This document shows, piece after piece, positions 18,651 through 27,478 of a stretch of DNA of 64,000 nt. The stretch's first letter is position 1. Every line of letters starts with the position of its first letter. The notes below the pieces were generated by a model. That model did no database searches. It saw nothing but the letters and a program-made list of their open reading frames with translations, and was not told the DNA's origin. The DNA is taken from the NCBI GenBank assembly GCA_900768845.1, contig CAAGEK010000011.1:1-64000 (forward strand), in the 5' to 3' direction. The position numbers and the translations under genes were made by a program. The DNA is from Alphaproteobacteria bacterium. Its GTDB lineage: Bacteria; Pseudomonadota; Alphaproteobacteria; CAAGCB01; CAG-977.

Positions 18651-18680
18651 AAAAAACCGGTTGGAAAATCGGTTTTTTTT
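18651..18680 (+). terminator. Terminator after ptsN
   Basis: AAAAAACCG pairs with CGGTTTTTT around a 10-base loop, with a T-run. It ends the hpf-ptsN unit before the next start at 18702. Confidence 0.85.
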
Positions 18681-18701
18681 GTAAGCGAAACAGGAAGGAC
18701 A

Positions 18702-19664
18702 ATGGTTACATACACGCCGTTCATGTTGGCCGGTAAACGCATTATGGTTTGCGGGTATCAAGGGATGCTGGGAACCGCTTTGGTAAGGCGTTTGGAAAGC
18801 GAAGATTGTGAAATCATCCGTGCGGGGCATAAAGAGGTCGATTTTCTGAACGTAAAGGAAACATCGTCTTTTTTCGCCAAGAAAAAGCCTGACGCCGTAT
18901 TTATGCTGGCGGCCAGAGCGGGCGGCATTTTTGCAAACAAAACGCGTCCGGCCGAATTCATTTATGAAAACACGATGATAGAAATGAATACGATTCACGC
19001 GGCATACGAATCGGGTGTTTCAAAATTTATGCTGATGGGCAATGCGTCAATGTATCCCAAGGATTGTCCCCAGCCGATGAAGGAAAGCGATCTGATGACA
19101 GGAGTGCTTGATCCTTCGCACGTCGGCATTGCGATGGCGAAATTGACGGGAATGGTCGCTTGCGGATGTTACCGCCGCCAGTACGGAGAGGACAACATCA
19201 CGGTGATTCCGACGAATCTGTACGGCCCCGGAGATAACTACGATTTGAAAAACAGCCATGTTTTGCCGGCTTTGATCCGGAAAATCCATGCGGCGAAAAA
19301 AGCCGGCGATTCCGAAGTCGAAGTTTGGGGCAGCGGCGATGCGCGCAGGGAATTTCTGTATGTTGACGATATGGCGGACGCGGCCGTGTTCCTGATGGAG
19401 CGGTATTCCGACGACGAACCCGTCAACGTCGGGACGGGTGTTGACATTTCGATTGCGGAGTTGGCTCAAATCGTGTGTCGCGTCGTTGAATTTGAAGGCA
19501 CTTTGACGTTTGATCCGATGAAACCGGACGGGAAACGGCGTAAAGTTTGCGACGTTTCAAAAATCACGGAAATGGGCTGGAAAGCTTCGATGCCTTTGGA
19601 AAAGGGCGTAAGACACGCTTACGATTGGTTCTTGGAACACGAAGATGAAATCGAAAACGCATAA
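18702..19664 (+). CDS. GDP-L-fucose synthase-like NAD-dependent epimerase/reductase with altered catalytic residues
   Basis: The protein has 320 residues of the extended SDR fold. The nucleotide loop is CGYQGMLGTALV, and the segments YRRQYGEDN, PTNLYGPGDNYD and REFLYVDDMADA are those of GDP-4-keto-6-deoxymannose epimerase/reductase (Fcl), which makes GDP-L-fucose for surface polysaccharide. The start at 18702 is set by AGGAAGGA and by the ptsN terminator before it. Aligned by eye with remembered E. coli Fcl, the catalytic Tyr of YxxxK is Ile143 (GIAMAK; Lys147 is kept) and the active-site Ser of GSSCIYPK is Asn114 (GNASMYPK). It may therefore have a different or lost activity. No GDP-mannose dehydratase gene is adjacent. 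Confidence 0.7.
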   Translation: MVTYTPFMLAGKRIMVCGYQGMLGTALVRRLESEDCEIIRAGHKEVDFLNVKETSSFFAKKKPDAVFMLAARAGGIFANKTRPAEFIYENTMIEMNTIHAAYESGVSKFMLMGNASMYPKDCPQPMKESDLMTGVLDPSHVGIAMAKLTGMVACGCYRRQYGEDNITVIPTNLYGPGDNYDLKNSHVLPALIRKIHAAKKAGDSEVEVWGSGDARREFLYVDDMADAAVFLMERYSDDEPVNVGTGVDISIAELAQIVCRVVEFEGTLTFDPMKPDGKRRKVCDVSKITEMGWKASMPLEKGVRHAYDWFLEHEDEIENA

Positions 19665-19679
19665 AAATGAAAAATGCGC

Positions 19680-19708
19680 TTGACAGGCAGGTTGTTTTTA
19701 TGCATATT
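19680..19708 (+). promoter_or_regulatory. Promoter of tRNA-Ala
   Basis: TTGACA (19680-19685) and CATATT (19703-19708) with a 17-bp spacer, ending 18 bases before the tRNA. Confidence 0.6.
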
Positions 19709-19726
19709 GCATTTCAGACAAACGTC

Positions 19727-19802
19727 GGGGGTGTAGCTCAGCTGGGAGAGCGACGCGTTCGCAATGCGTAGGTCAGGAGTTCGATCCTCCTCATCTCCAC
19801 CA
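19727..19802 (+). tRNA. tRNA-Ala (anticodon CGC)
   Basis: The acceptor stem GGGGGTG/CATCTCC contains two G-T wobbles, the anticodon loop is TTCGCAA and the T-loop is GTTCGATCC. CCA is encoded. It reads GCG codons. Confidence 0.93.
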
Positions 19803-19806
19803 ATTC

Positions 19807-19844
19807 AAAGCCTTGTTTCCTCAGGGGAAGCAGGGCTTTTTTGT
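19807..19844 (+). terminator. Terminator after tRNA-Ala
   Basis: AAAGCCTTGTTTCC and GGGGAAGCAGGGCTTT form an imperfect stem followed by TTTT. Confidence 0.75.
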
Positions 19845-20024
19845 ACATTTTTACTTTTTGCAGTGAGTATCTTTGAAGTTTATGAACGGACAGCGACATT
19901 CGGAGCGGATGCGCGAGTTTGACAGTTTCTGAAATTTTTTATAAGCTCTTAAATGACAACGTATGAGGCATATTGATGTCATATTAACAACGTCAGATGG
20001 TTTTTTATGACGAAAGGAAGAAAG

Positions 20025-20465
20025 ATGGGAAATAAATTGTTGGACATTATCAATTCTTACGACCACGCTTTGAACGTTCAAACGGAAGAGGTCGGAGAGG
20101 CTTTAAATGAAGTGGATAATTTGACGTACCGGCAAATTAAAAACGTGATATCCGCTTTGTTGGAGAAACTGAATTCTTTGCAGAAAGGGTATAAAATTTC
20201 AATCGGTATAAACAGTTCCAAACAAAGAAATTTAAAAGAACAGCTCGGACAATTAAAGGAAGAGCAGAAAGCGGAAACAATTTCCGAAATGATTGCGGTT
20301 TTGGCGGATGAGGGATACGAAGTTCAACGCAACGAACGTCCGTCTGTTCGCATCTTCAACGATGACTTGCCCGACTTTTTAAAAAACAAGATTGTGCGGG
20401 AAAAAGCGGACTACGAAAGAAGATTGGCGTTGGTGATGGAAACTTTGAAAAAAGGATGCGAATAA
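20025..20465 (+). CDS. Small coiled-coil protein of unknown function
   Basis: The protein has 146 residues. The start at 20025 has GGAAG upstream; an ATG at 20007 would add six residues. The chain is mostly helical and charged, with heptad-like stretches (IKNVISALLEKLNSLQK and EQLGQLKEEQKAETISEMIAVL). No signal peptide or membrane segment is seen. Family not recognised. It is monocistronic and its codon use is more AT-rich than neighbouring housekeeping genes, which may mean recent acquisition. A bidirectional hairpin follows it. Confidence 0.65.
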   Translation: MGNKLLDIINSYDHALNVQTEEVGEALNEVDNLTYRQIKNVISALLEKLNSLQKGYKISIGINSSKQRNLKEQLGQLKEEQKAETISEMIAVLADEGYEVQRNERPSVRIFNDDLPDFLKNKIVREKADYERRLALVMETLKKGCE

Positions 20466-20507
20466 TTTCGCGGAGAATATGCCGTCGAAAATTTGAATCC
20501 ACACAAG

Positions 20508-20533
20508 CGGGACGGGTTCTATCCGTCCCGTTT
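20508..20533. terminator. Hairpin between convergent genes
   Basis: CGGGACGG and CCGTCCCG form a perfect 8-bp stem with a 7-base loop followed by TTTGTC. It lies between the gene ending at 20465 and ruvX, which ends at 20585 from the other strand. Confidence 0.65.
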
Positions 20534-20584
20534 GTCGTTTAGAAAAGAGGGCGGGGGCGTTTTTCAGCTCTGAGAAAAATCGTG

Positions 20585-21079
20585 CTAAAAGCGTAAAGCG
20601 TCCAAAACGCCTTGCAAAATATAAGCCGCCGCACCGCAATCAATGTTTTGTTTGCGCTTTTTCCTGCTCATATTCAAATCGCGGATGAATACGCGCTCGA
20701 CGGCGACCGAAGACAGGCGTTCGTCTTGGAAATAAAGGGGCTTTTTGAAACGGCAAGCGATTTTCCAAGCAAATTTGCGCGTTATTTCCGCCCGTTCGCC
20801 TTCCTCTCCGTTCATTTGTTTGGGCAATCCCGAAACGAATCCGCCGATGACGCGCCCTTCAAGCAAAGCCTCCAATTCTTTCATGTCTTCAAAAAAAGAC
20901 TTGCGCCGGATGGTTTTCAAAGGCGTCGCACTGATGCGCATCGTATCGGCGACGGCCACTCCGATCGTCTTGTCCCCCAAATCCAATCCGACAATCGTCG
21001 TTCCTTCGGGAACCTGCTTGATAAAGTCCGATAAAGAAATATCCTGTTTTTCATCGGGTTTGGTCTTGCCGTCCGTCAT
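20585..21079 (-). CDS. ruvX: Putative pre-16S rRNA nuclease / Holliday junction resolvase-like RuvX (YqgF)
   Basis: The protein has 164 residues. The start at 21079 (MTDGKTKPD) removes an implausible upstream extension that would run into gatC on the other strand. It has the RNase H-like fold, with VGLDLGDKTIGVAVAD as the first acidic motif, FVSGLPKQMNGEEG as the central block and YFQDERLSSVAVER carrying the E-R-L motif. YqgF proteins finish the 5' end of 16S rRNA. It is divergent from gatC across about 58 bp, a neighbourhood often seen in alphaproteobacteria. Confidence 0.9.
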   Translation of the reverse strand: MTDGKTKPDEKQDISLSDFIKQVPEGTTIVGLDLGDKTIGVAVADTMRISATPLKTIRRKSFFEDMKELEALLEGRVIGGFVSGLPKQMNGEEGERAEITRKFAWKIACRFKKPLYFQDERLSSVAVERVFIRDLNMSRKKRKQNIDCGAAAYILQGVLDALRF

Positions 21080-21137
21080 CGTAAATGCTACCTTCTGTGC
21101 GGTTGTTTTTTTTATTATTACAGGAGCGCATTTACCG

Positions 21138-21428
21138 ATGTCAATTGACAAAGACGCCGTCAAAAGACTGGCAAACCTGTCCAGACTTCGGATTCCCGAA
21201 GAAAATCTGGACGAGATGGTCGCAGAAATCACAAAAATCATCGGATGGGTCGAACAGCTTCAAGACGTTGATACGGACGGCGTTCTGCCGATGAATTCCG
21301 TCGTTGAAGATATGAAACTGCCCGAACGCGAAGACGTCATCAACGACGGAAACATTCGCGATCAGGTTCTGGCCAACGCGCCGGAACAAATGGACGGCTA
21401 TTTCCTTGTCCCCAAAGTCGTGGAGTGA
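21138..21428 (+). CDS. gatC: Glu-tRNA(Gln)/Asp-tRNA(Asn) amidotransferase subunit C
   Basis: The protein has 96 residues. The start at 21138 follows AGGAG. IDKDAVKRLANLSRLRI at the N-terminus and GWVEQLQDVDTDGV in the middle are GatC hallmarks. GatC clamps GatA to GatB. Together they amidate misacylated Glu-tRNA-Gln and often Asp-tRNA-Asn. The operon gatC-gatA-gatB has spacings of 3 and 2 bp. Confidence 0.95.
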   Translation: MSIDKDAVKRLANLSRLRIPEENLDEMVAEITKIIGWVEQLQDVDTDGVLPMNSVVEDMKLPEREDVINDGNIRDQVLANAPEQMDGYFLVPKVVE

Positions 21429-21431
21429 AAA

Positions 21432-22919
21432 ATGACGGATCTGGTTGAATTGACGGTGGCCGAAGCTCTGGAAGGGCTGGCGAAAAAAGAATTTTCTTCG
21501 GTCGAACTGACGCAGGCGCACCTGACGGAAATGGAAAAAGCGCGGGAATTGAACGCGTTCGTGACCGAAACGCCGGAATTGGCGTTGGAACGGGCGAAAG
21601 CTTCGGATGAACGGCGCGCCAAGGGAATCGCCGGAAAAATGGAAGGCATCCCCGTGGGGATGAAGGATTTATACTGCACGAAAGGTGTGCGGACGACAGC
21701 GTGTTCGCATATTTTGGATAATTTCGTGCCGCCTTATGAATCGACGGTTTCTCAAAAATTGGAAGACGCCGGAACGGTGATGCTGGGTAAAACGAACATG
21801 GACGAGTTCGCCATGGGAACGGCCAATCTGACCAGCTGGTTCGGTGCGGTGCGCAACCCGTATAAGCGTAAAGGCGACGATTCGTTTTTGGTTCCGGGGG
21901 GGTCTTCGGGCGGTTCGGCCGCCGCCGTGGCCGCCGGACTGTGCATGGCCGCGACAGGCTCGGATACGGGCGGGTCAATCCGTACGCCGGCTTCGTTCTG
22001 CGGTATCGTCGGTTGCAAGCCGACTTACGGCCGTTGTTCGCGTTGGGGGATGGTCGCGTTCGCTTCTTCGCTGGATCAGGCGGGAACGATGACCCGTACC
22101 GTGCGCGATACGGCGATCATGCTGGAAACCATGGCGGGGTTCGACCCGAAGGATTCAACGTGCGCCGATCTGCCCGTGCCGGATTATGAAAAAGCTCTGA
22201 CCGGCGATGTCAAAGGGTTGCGCATCGGTATTCCCCGCGAATACAATCCGGACAAGGGGTTGAATTCCGACGTGCGTCACGTTTGGGAGGCGACGGCCGA
22301 AAAGTTGAAAGCCGCAGGTGCTGAAATCGTCGATATTTCCCTGCCCAGTACGCAGTACGCTTTGCCGACGTATTATCTGATCGCTCCGGCGGAAGCGTCG
22401 TCAAATCTGGCGCGTTACGACGGCGTCCGTTTCGGGTTGCGTGTCGAAGGCAATTCGCTTGACGAAATGTATCTGAACACGCGTACCGAAGGGTTCGGCA
22501 AGGAAGTCAAACGCCGCATTATGATCGGAACGTGCATTTTGCTCGAAGGCTATTATGAAACCTGTTATCTGAAGGCTCAGAAAGTCCGCCGCCTGTTGTG
22601 CCGCGAATTTGAAGAAGCGTATAAGAAAGTGGACGTGATTTTGGCTCCCGCCGCGCCTGAAACGGCGTTCGGAAAGGATGACGCCAGCACGCAGGATCCT
22701 TTGGTCATGCAGTTGTATGACGTGTTTACGGTTCCGTCTTCTTTGGCGGGGCTTCCGGCGGTGTCCGTCCCTGCGGGAACGTCGGAGGTCAACGGTTTGC
22801 CGGTCGGTTTGCAAGTCATCGGCCGTCCGTTTGACGAAGAAACGGTCATCCGTGTTGCGGGCGCGGTCGAAAATATGTCCGGTATGCCCGTCCGTCCCTT
22901 GCGCGTAGGAGGAAAATAA
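21432..22919 (+). CDS. gatA: Glu-tRNA(Gln) amidotransferase subunit A
   Basis: The protein has 495 residues of the amidase-signature family. The catalytic triad is visible as Lys in GMKDLYCTKG, cis-Ser in the GGSSGGSAAAVAAG block and the Ser nucleophile in SDTGGSIRTPASFCG. It hydrolyses glutamine and channels ammonia to GatB. Length is standard and start supported by GGAG. It implies that tRNA-Gln is charged indirectly through Glu-tRNA-Gln, as expected for alphaproteobacteria lacking GlnRS. Confidence 0.97.
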   Translation: MTDLVELTVAEALEGLAKKEFSSVELTQAHLTEMEKARELNAFVTETPELALERAKASDERRAKGIAGKMEGIPVGMKDLYCTKGVRTTACSHILDNFVPPYESTVSQKLEDAGTVMLGKTNMDEFAMGTANLTSWFGAVRNPYKRKGDDSFLVPGGSSGGSAAAVAAGLCMAATGSDTGGSIRTPASFCGIVGCKPTYGRCSRWGMVAFASSLDQAGTMTRTVRDTAIMLETMAGFDPKDSTCADLPVPDYEKALTGDVKGLRIGIPREYNPDKGLNSDVRHVWEATAEKLKAAGAEIVDISLPSTQYALPTYYLIAPAEASSNLARYDGVRFGLRVEGNSLDEMYLNTRTEGFGKEVKRRIMIGTCILLEGYYETCYLKAQKVRRLLCREFEEAYKKVDVILAPAAPETAFGKDDASTQDPLVMQLYDVFTVPSSLAGLPAVSVPAGTSEVNGLPVGLQVIGRPFDEETVIRVAGAVENMSGMPVRPLRVGGK

Positions 22920-22921
22920 TC

Positions 22922-24376
22922 ATGGCGTATGTAATTAAAGGCGAAACGGGCGAATGGGAAATCGTCGTCGGTTTGGAAGTCCACTGCGAAGTCATTTCTC
23001 AGGCAAAGCTGTTTTCCGGCGCGGCGACGGCGTTCGGCGCGGAAGCCAACACTCAGGTCAGCTTTGTTGACGCAGGCTTCCCCGGAATGTTGCCCGTTAT
23101 CAATCACGAATGCGTCCGTCAGGCGATACGCACGGGGTTCGGGTTGAACGCGACGATTAATAAAAAATCGATTTTTGCGCGCAAAAACTACTATTATGCC
23201 GACTTGCCCAACGGGTATCAGATTTCCCAATCCGATATGCCGATTATTTCCGACGGCTATATCGATGTGGATCTGGAAGACGGCTCGACGCGCCGTATCG
23301 GCATTGAACGCCTGCATCTGGAACAGGACGCGGGCAAGCTGATGCACGATCAGCATCCGTCCAAGTCGTTCGTGGATTTGAACCGCGCCGGCGTTGCGTT
23401 GATGGAAATCGTGTCGCGCCCCGACATCCGTTCTCCCGAAGAAGCGGGGGCGTATTTGCGCAAACTGCGTTCGATCGTCCGCTACATCGGTTCTTGCGAC
23501 GGCAATATGGACGAAGGGTCGATGCGTTGCGATGCGAACGTGTCCGTCCGCCGTGCCGGAGAGCCGTTCGGAACGCGAGCCGAAATCAAAAACGTGAACT
23601 CCATCCGTTTCGTTATGCAGGCGATCGAGTATGAAGCCCTGCGTCAGGTCGAATTGCTGGAAAGCGGCGGCCGCGTCATTCAGGAAACGCGCAAGTTCGA
23701 TTCGGTCAAGGGTGAAACGCGTTCGATGCGTTCCAAAGAAACGGCGATGGATTACCGGTATTTCTACGATCCCGATTTGATTCCTCTGGTTTTGGACGAT
23801 GCGGAAGTCGAAACGCTGAAAAAGGAAATGCCCGAACTGCCCGACGCTAAAAAGAAACGCTTTATGGAAGATTTCGGTCTGCCCGCATACGACGCGGGAC
23901 AGCTGGTCGCCGAAAAGGAAACGGCGGCGTTTTTTGAACAGGCCGCGGCGGGGCACGATGCAAAGAAGGTTGCCAACTGGATTATGGGCGATTTGTTCGC
24001 GACGTTGAACCGTTTGGGTAAAAAAATCACCGAAAGCCCCGTTTCTCCGGAAAATCTGGGCAAGATGGTCGATTTAATCAACGACGGGACGATTTCAAGC
24101 CGTATTGCAAAGGATGTTTTCCTGTTTATGGTCGAAGAAGGCAAAGACCCCGAAACGATTATTGAGGAAAAAGGGTTGAAGCAAGTGACGGATACGTCGG
24201 CGATTGAAAAAATCATTGACGACGTGATGGCCGCCAATCCCGACAAAGTTGCCGAATATCGCAGCGGCAAGGACAAACTGATCGGGTGGTTCGTGGGTCA
24301 GACGATGCGGGCTTCCCAAGGCAAGGCGAATCCGGCGATGCTGAACGAATTGCTGAAAAAGAAACTGGCCGGCTGA
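22922..24376 (+). CDS. gatB: Glu-tRNA(Gln) amidotransferase subunit B
   Basis: The protein has 484 residues. The catalytic GatB core (about 1-300) begins with EIVVGLEVHCEV and contains NYYYADLPNGYQISQ and LEQDAGKLMHD. The tail domain (about 300-484), which binds tRNA, ends with QTMRASQGKANPAMLNELL. The protein phosphorylates the tRNA-bound Glu or Asp and transfers ammonia from GatA. GGAGG precedes the start. Confidence 0.97.
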   Translation: MAYVIKGETGEWEIVVGLEVHCEVISQAKLFSGAATAFGAEANTQVSFVDAGFPGMLPVINHECVRQAIRTGFGLNATINKKSIFARKNYYYADLPNGYQISQSDMPIISDGYIDVDLEDGSTRRIGIERLHLEQDAGKLMHDQHPSKSFVDLNRAGVALMEIVSRPDIRSPEEAGAYLRKLRSIVRYIGSCDGNMDEGSMRCDANVSVRRAGEPFGTRAEIKNVNSIRFVMQAIEYEALRQVELLESGGRVIQETRKFDSVKGETRSMRSKETAMDYRYFYDPDLIPLVLDDAEVETLKKEMPELPDAKKKRFMEDFGLPAYDAGQLVAEKETAAFFEQAAAGHDAKKVANWIMGDLFATLNRLGKKITESPVSPENLGKMVDLINDGTISSRIAKDVFLFMVEEGKDPETIIEEKGLKQVTDTSAIEKIIDDVMAANPDKVAEYRSGKDKLIGWFVGQTMRASQGKANPAMLNELLKKKLAG

Positions 24377-24398
24377 TTGTCATAAGGAGGATGCGCGG

Positions 24399-24689
24399 AT
24401 GGAACGGGAAGGCTTGTATGACGTTGTCAGGAACAAAGACGGCGAATTGCTGTTATGCATTCGGGCGCGCAACGGCAAACCCGACCATCCGCGGTTCTTT
24501 TATGACGGAGCGTCGACGGCTTTGTTGCTTCGCGATCCGAAACGCTCTATACTGTTGGAGTATCTTTCCCCGATGGCCGTAAAGTCGTTGCAGAAAGAGG
24601 ATAAGGTTTTAATCGCCGAAATTTTGGATGACGAGCTGGAACACGAATATTATGTTCCGGTCAGCAAAGTGAGGAAGTTACCGATATGA
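24399..24689 (+). CDS. Small conserved-looking protein downstream of gatB
   Basis: The protein has 96 residues with an ideal ribosome binding site (AAGGAGG). It is acidic-basic mixed, without signal or membrane segment, and predicted mostly beta at the N-terminus (GLYDVVRNKDGELLLCIRAR). Family not recognised. It lies 22 bp after gatB and overlaps the next small gene by 4 bp as ATGA, so it belongs to the gat operon transcript. Confidence 0.65.
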   Translation: MEREGLYDVVRNKDGELLLCIRARNGKPDHPRFFYDGASTALLLRDPKRSILLEYLSPMAVKSLQKEDKVLIAEILDDELEHEYYVPVSKVRKLPI

Positions 24690-24877
24690 GCAAAGTAAAA
24701 GATAACAGCTTGGTCAAGAAATTCGCAAAGGGGGCGGCCGTGTCCGTTGAACGCGGGGGCGATCCGGAAAATGCGCGCCGGAATGAAAAGGCGCGTGCGG
24801 AAGGAAGCAACCGCAAAGAGGAAATCGAAGCCGTCGCCGCACGTTTGTCGGAAGCGTCTTATTCGTTGAACCGTTAA
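24686..24877 (+). CDS. Very small basic protein of unknown function
   Basis: The protein has 63 residues, highly charged (Lys, Arg, Glu), probably helical or disordered. The start overlaps the preceding stop (ATGA), which supports real, coupled translation. Family not recognised. Confidence 0.55.
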   Translation: MSKVKDNSLVKKFAKGAAVSVERGGDPENARRNEKARAEGSNRKEEIEAVAARLSEASYSLNR

Positions 24878-24895
24878 GCTCAATGTTTTGAAATG

Positions 24896-24951
24896 AAAGC
24901 GGAAAGCAAAATGCAAGTCCTAAGCGGACTTCAGGGCTTTTCGCTTTTTTA
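24896..24951 (+). terminator. Branched terminator of the gat operon
   Basis: An outer stem AAAGCGGAAAGC/GCTTTTCGCTTT encloses an inner hairpin AAGTCC/GGACTT and is followed by a T-run. Confidence 0.7.
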
Positions 24952-25018
24952 TTTCGCACGACAGACGTGAAGGAAAACGGCTTTTTTCAGAGTTTTAATG
25001 AAAAAAGTCAGAATTGAG

Positions 25019-25047
25019 TTGACGAACGCTTCATCTTCATCTAAAAG
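25019..25047 (+). promoter_or_regulatory. Promoter of tRNA-Ser
   Basis: TTGACG (25019-25024) and TAAAAG (25042-25047) with a 17-bp spacer, 10 bases before the tRNA. Confidence 0.6.
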
Positions 25048-25057
25048 AGAAAGCACC

Positions 25058-25147
25058 GGAGGACGGGCAGGATGGTAATGCAGCGGATTGCTAATCCGTA
25101 CACGGGGTTAAAGCCGTGAGTGGGTTCGATTCCCACGTCCTCCGCCA
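25058..25147 (+). tRNA. tRNA-Ser (anticodon GCT)
   Basis: The acceptor stem GGAGGAC/GTCCTCC is perfect, the anticodon loop is TTGCTAA, and a long variable arm (ACACGG...CCGTG) marks a class II tRNA. CCA is encoded. It reads AGC and AGU codons. The AT-rich accessory island starts directly downstream. Confidence 0.95.
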
Positions 25148-25152
25148 TTTTA

Positions 25153-25187
25153 CAAAAGGACTCATTGATTTCAATGGGTTCTTTTTG
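25153..25187 (+). terminator. Terminator after tRNA-Ser
   Basis: AAAGGACTCATTG pairs with CAATGGGTTCTTT (one wobble) around a 4-base loop, followed by a short T-run. Confidence 0.7.
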
Positions 25188-25284
25188 TTTATGCGGGCGG
25201 TTCGGGGGCGACGTTCAAGGGGCTGATCCGGATGGTCGGGATAATATCCGCTTTTGAATTTTTCAAATTTCTAAAAATGTAGTT

Positions 25285-25306
25285 TTTGTAAAATATATTT
25301 TACAAA
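25285..25306. repeat. Perfect 22-bp palindrome
   Basis: The half-site TTTGTAAAATA is followed immediately by its exact reverse complement. It lies in a very AT-rich leader about 70 bp before the decayed ATPase gene, where a dimeric regulator could bind. Confidence 0.6.
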
Positions 25307-25375
25307 TTTATTGATTTTTAAAAAATGCAAATCATCATACCGCACTCGTATGAAACGGAGAAGCAGTAGTGAGCA

Positions 25376-26674
25376 ATGTATCCGTATAAACAGCTCTTGA
25401 TACCTTCAAACTTTGTCAAAACGGGCGGGACAAAATGATTTGATCAAAATCGTTACCGGGTTGCGGCAAATCGAAACTGTTGGAACTGTTCCAAACAAAT
25501 CTGCTGTTTAAAAAGGTGGTAACGGAGGAACAAATTTAATCTGGAAGATGCTTTACAAACGGAAAAAATCGGTCTGAATTTTACAGAAAATAAAAGATTG
25601 CGTCCTTATGAAAATTTGCCGGATTTTATTCTGAAACGCCTTCAAACGAACAAAATGAACTATGTTTTTATTGATGAAATTCAGTTGCTGGAAAACTGGG
25701 AACGGGTTGCCAACACTTTGCGTTTGAGGGATAATGTCGATGTTTATTTGACCGGTTCAAACGCATATATGTTTTCAAGCGATTTGGCAAATGCGCTCGG
25801 AGGACGGTATGTTGAAATTAAAATATTGCCGTATTCTTTCGCGGAATATTATACCGCCCATGAGCTTGTAACCGGTTTTCAGGTTCCTGAAAGCAGAGAG
25901 GATTTTTTTAAACGGCATGACCCGCAAACCGTTTATGCCAAGTATGTGACGGAAAGCGGTTTTCCTCAAACCGTGAATTTTTTTTTCGACCGCCGGATGA
26001 TTGGCGATTATCTGCACGATACGGTTTATTTGAATACATTGCAAAAAGACATTGTGCGGCGGTTTAATATTGTTGATTCCAACAAACTTGATTCCGTCGT
26101 GCGTTATTTGTTTGACAATATCGGAAACGAAACTTCGTTGCGCGGTATCGAGCGCGGCTTGAAGGCGGCCGGCTACAGTGTATCCGCTCCGTCAATAGAC
26201 GGTTATTTAAAGGGATTGTTGGACAGCTACCTTTTATATAAATGTGAACGCTATGACATAAAAGGCAAAAAATATCTGGATGGCAATGCAAAGTATTATG
26301 TGGTTGATGTGGGGTTGCAGACGGCGATACTCGGGCAAAGGGACGTCGATTTCGGTCATATTTTGGAAAATGTCGTTTATCTGGAGCTTTTACGGCGCGG
26401 GTATCAGGTTTTTGTGGGGAAAATTTATTCTGCCGGAAAAAATCCGGAAGTCGATTTCGTCGCACGGAAAGCCGGAGAACAAGTGGAATATTATCAGGTC
26501 GCTCTTTACACCCTTGAACCGGAAACTCTGAAAAGAGAACTTGCGCCGCTGGAAGCCATTGACGATAATTATCCGAAATTCATACTGTCTTTGGATGCCG
26601 GAAACGGCGAAACGAAAGGGATAGAAAGGCTTAACGTTTTTGATTGGCTTTTAAAAAGTGGGGAAAAATTGTAA
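25376..26674 (+). pseudogene. AAA-type ATPase with C-terminal DUF4143-like domain, frameshifted
   Basis: From 25598 the frame encodes 359 residues of an AAA_14/DUF4143 ATPase: Walker B is YVFIDEIQLLENW, sensor region YLTGSNAY, then a C-terminal nuclease-like domain (GKIYSAGKNPEVDFVARK). The usual N-terminus with Walker A lies upstream but in broken frames. LIKIVTG and then GCGKSKLLELFQTNLL (P-loop) are in different frames, and VVTEEQI is separated from NLEDALQTEK by another shift. At least three frame changes occur between 25376 and 25560. The intact C-terminal frame could only start at a TTG (25598). Composition is AT-rich relative to flanking genes, suggesting transfer followed by decay. 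Confidence 0.8.
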
Positions 26675-26737
26675 GACCAAAGCCGGAAACTTGATATTTT
26701 TTGTTCTTCCGTCCGCTTTATTTCCGTTTATCCCGTT

Positions 26738-27217
26738 TCATAAAACCGTCCGCGACAGGTTTCTGTCCGCGATATATTCAAAAACGTCGCCGCCTCTTTC
26801 ATACGGGGATTTTTCCCGTTCCGACCGCCTGAAACCGAACTTTTTACAAATATGAACGGCGGCTTTCAACCGTTCGTCCGGAACGGCGAAAATCCTTTTC
26901 GCCCCGTTTTGCAGGGCGTAATCCATACAAGCTTTGAAAACCGCGCTTCCCGTCCCTTTGTGATCACTCCGCCCGTTCGAGCAAAGACGGCATATTTCCC
27001 ATTCCGTATCGTTGCACTTTTTAGCCATACATCCCGATAACAAAGTATCTTTGTCAACAGACATAAAAATCATGGATCCCGTTTTTATGTATTCGTCAAT
27101 ATTGTGGAAACATTCAATATCTTTGTGTTCCACGAAACCGAAGTTTTTAACAATCCAACTGGCGTTAAGGGCGATATATTCATTTTTATATTTTCTGTCA
27201 TAGTTTATTATTTTCAT
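26738..27217 (-). CDS. GNAT-family N-acetyltransferase
   Basis: The protein has 159 residues. The GNAT fold is suggested by the acetyl-CoA loop region RSDHKGTGSAVFKACMDYAL (about 83-102) and the C-terminal HICKKFGFRRSER beta-bulge motif. Substrate unknown. Start at 27217 has AAGGAAA upstream. It is convergent with the ATPase pseudogene and not in an obvious operon. Confidence 0.75.
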   Translation of the reverse strand: MKIINYDRKYKNEYIALNASWIVKNFGFVEHKDIECFHNIDEYIKTGSMIFMSVDKDTLLSGCMAKKCNDTEWEICRLCSNGRSDHKGTGSAVFKACMDYALQNGAKRIFAVPDERLKAAVHICKKFGFRRSEREKSPYERGGDVFEYIADRNLSRTVL

Positions 27218-27478
27218 CGCTGATATTTCCTTTGTGGTGCGGCGCGGGTGAAAACGCCCGAAGCTTTTTAAAAACGATTATGCCAAAAACAACCGTAAGT
27301 GTGAATACTTTAATAATGTTTTTGTCGTTTCGGAAACGCGGACATGAACGGCGAAGAGGAGGGGACTTCAGGATAAAAAATGCGTTGAAACTTTTGTATC
27401 TTCGGGCGGATTTTGTTGTATTTCCGTTCCATTGTTACTAAAATTTCCACCGGTTGAAACAATCCGCGGGATGAACCG

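Noticed and set aside
22577..23956. A 459-codon open frame antisense to gatA/gatB, and similar long antisense frames (1430-2527, 35722-36906, 46395-47732, 59084-60460).
   Set aside because: Each lies opposite a clear conserved gene, has no ribosome binding site, and shows the Arg/His/Phe-rich composition produced by codon bias on the other strand.
27232..27441. A 69-codon frame between the GNAT gene and the small membrane protein.
   Set aside because: No ribosome binding site or protein-like composition; most likely non-coding.
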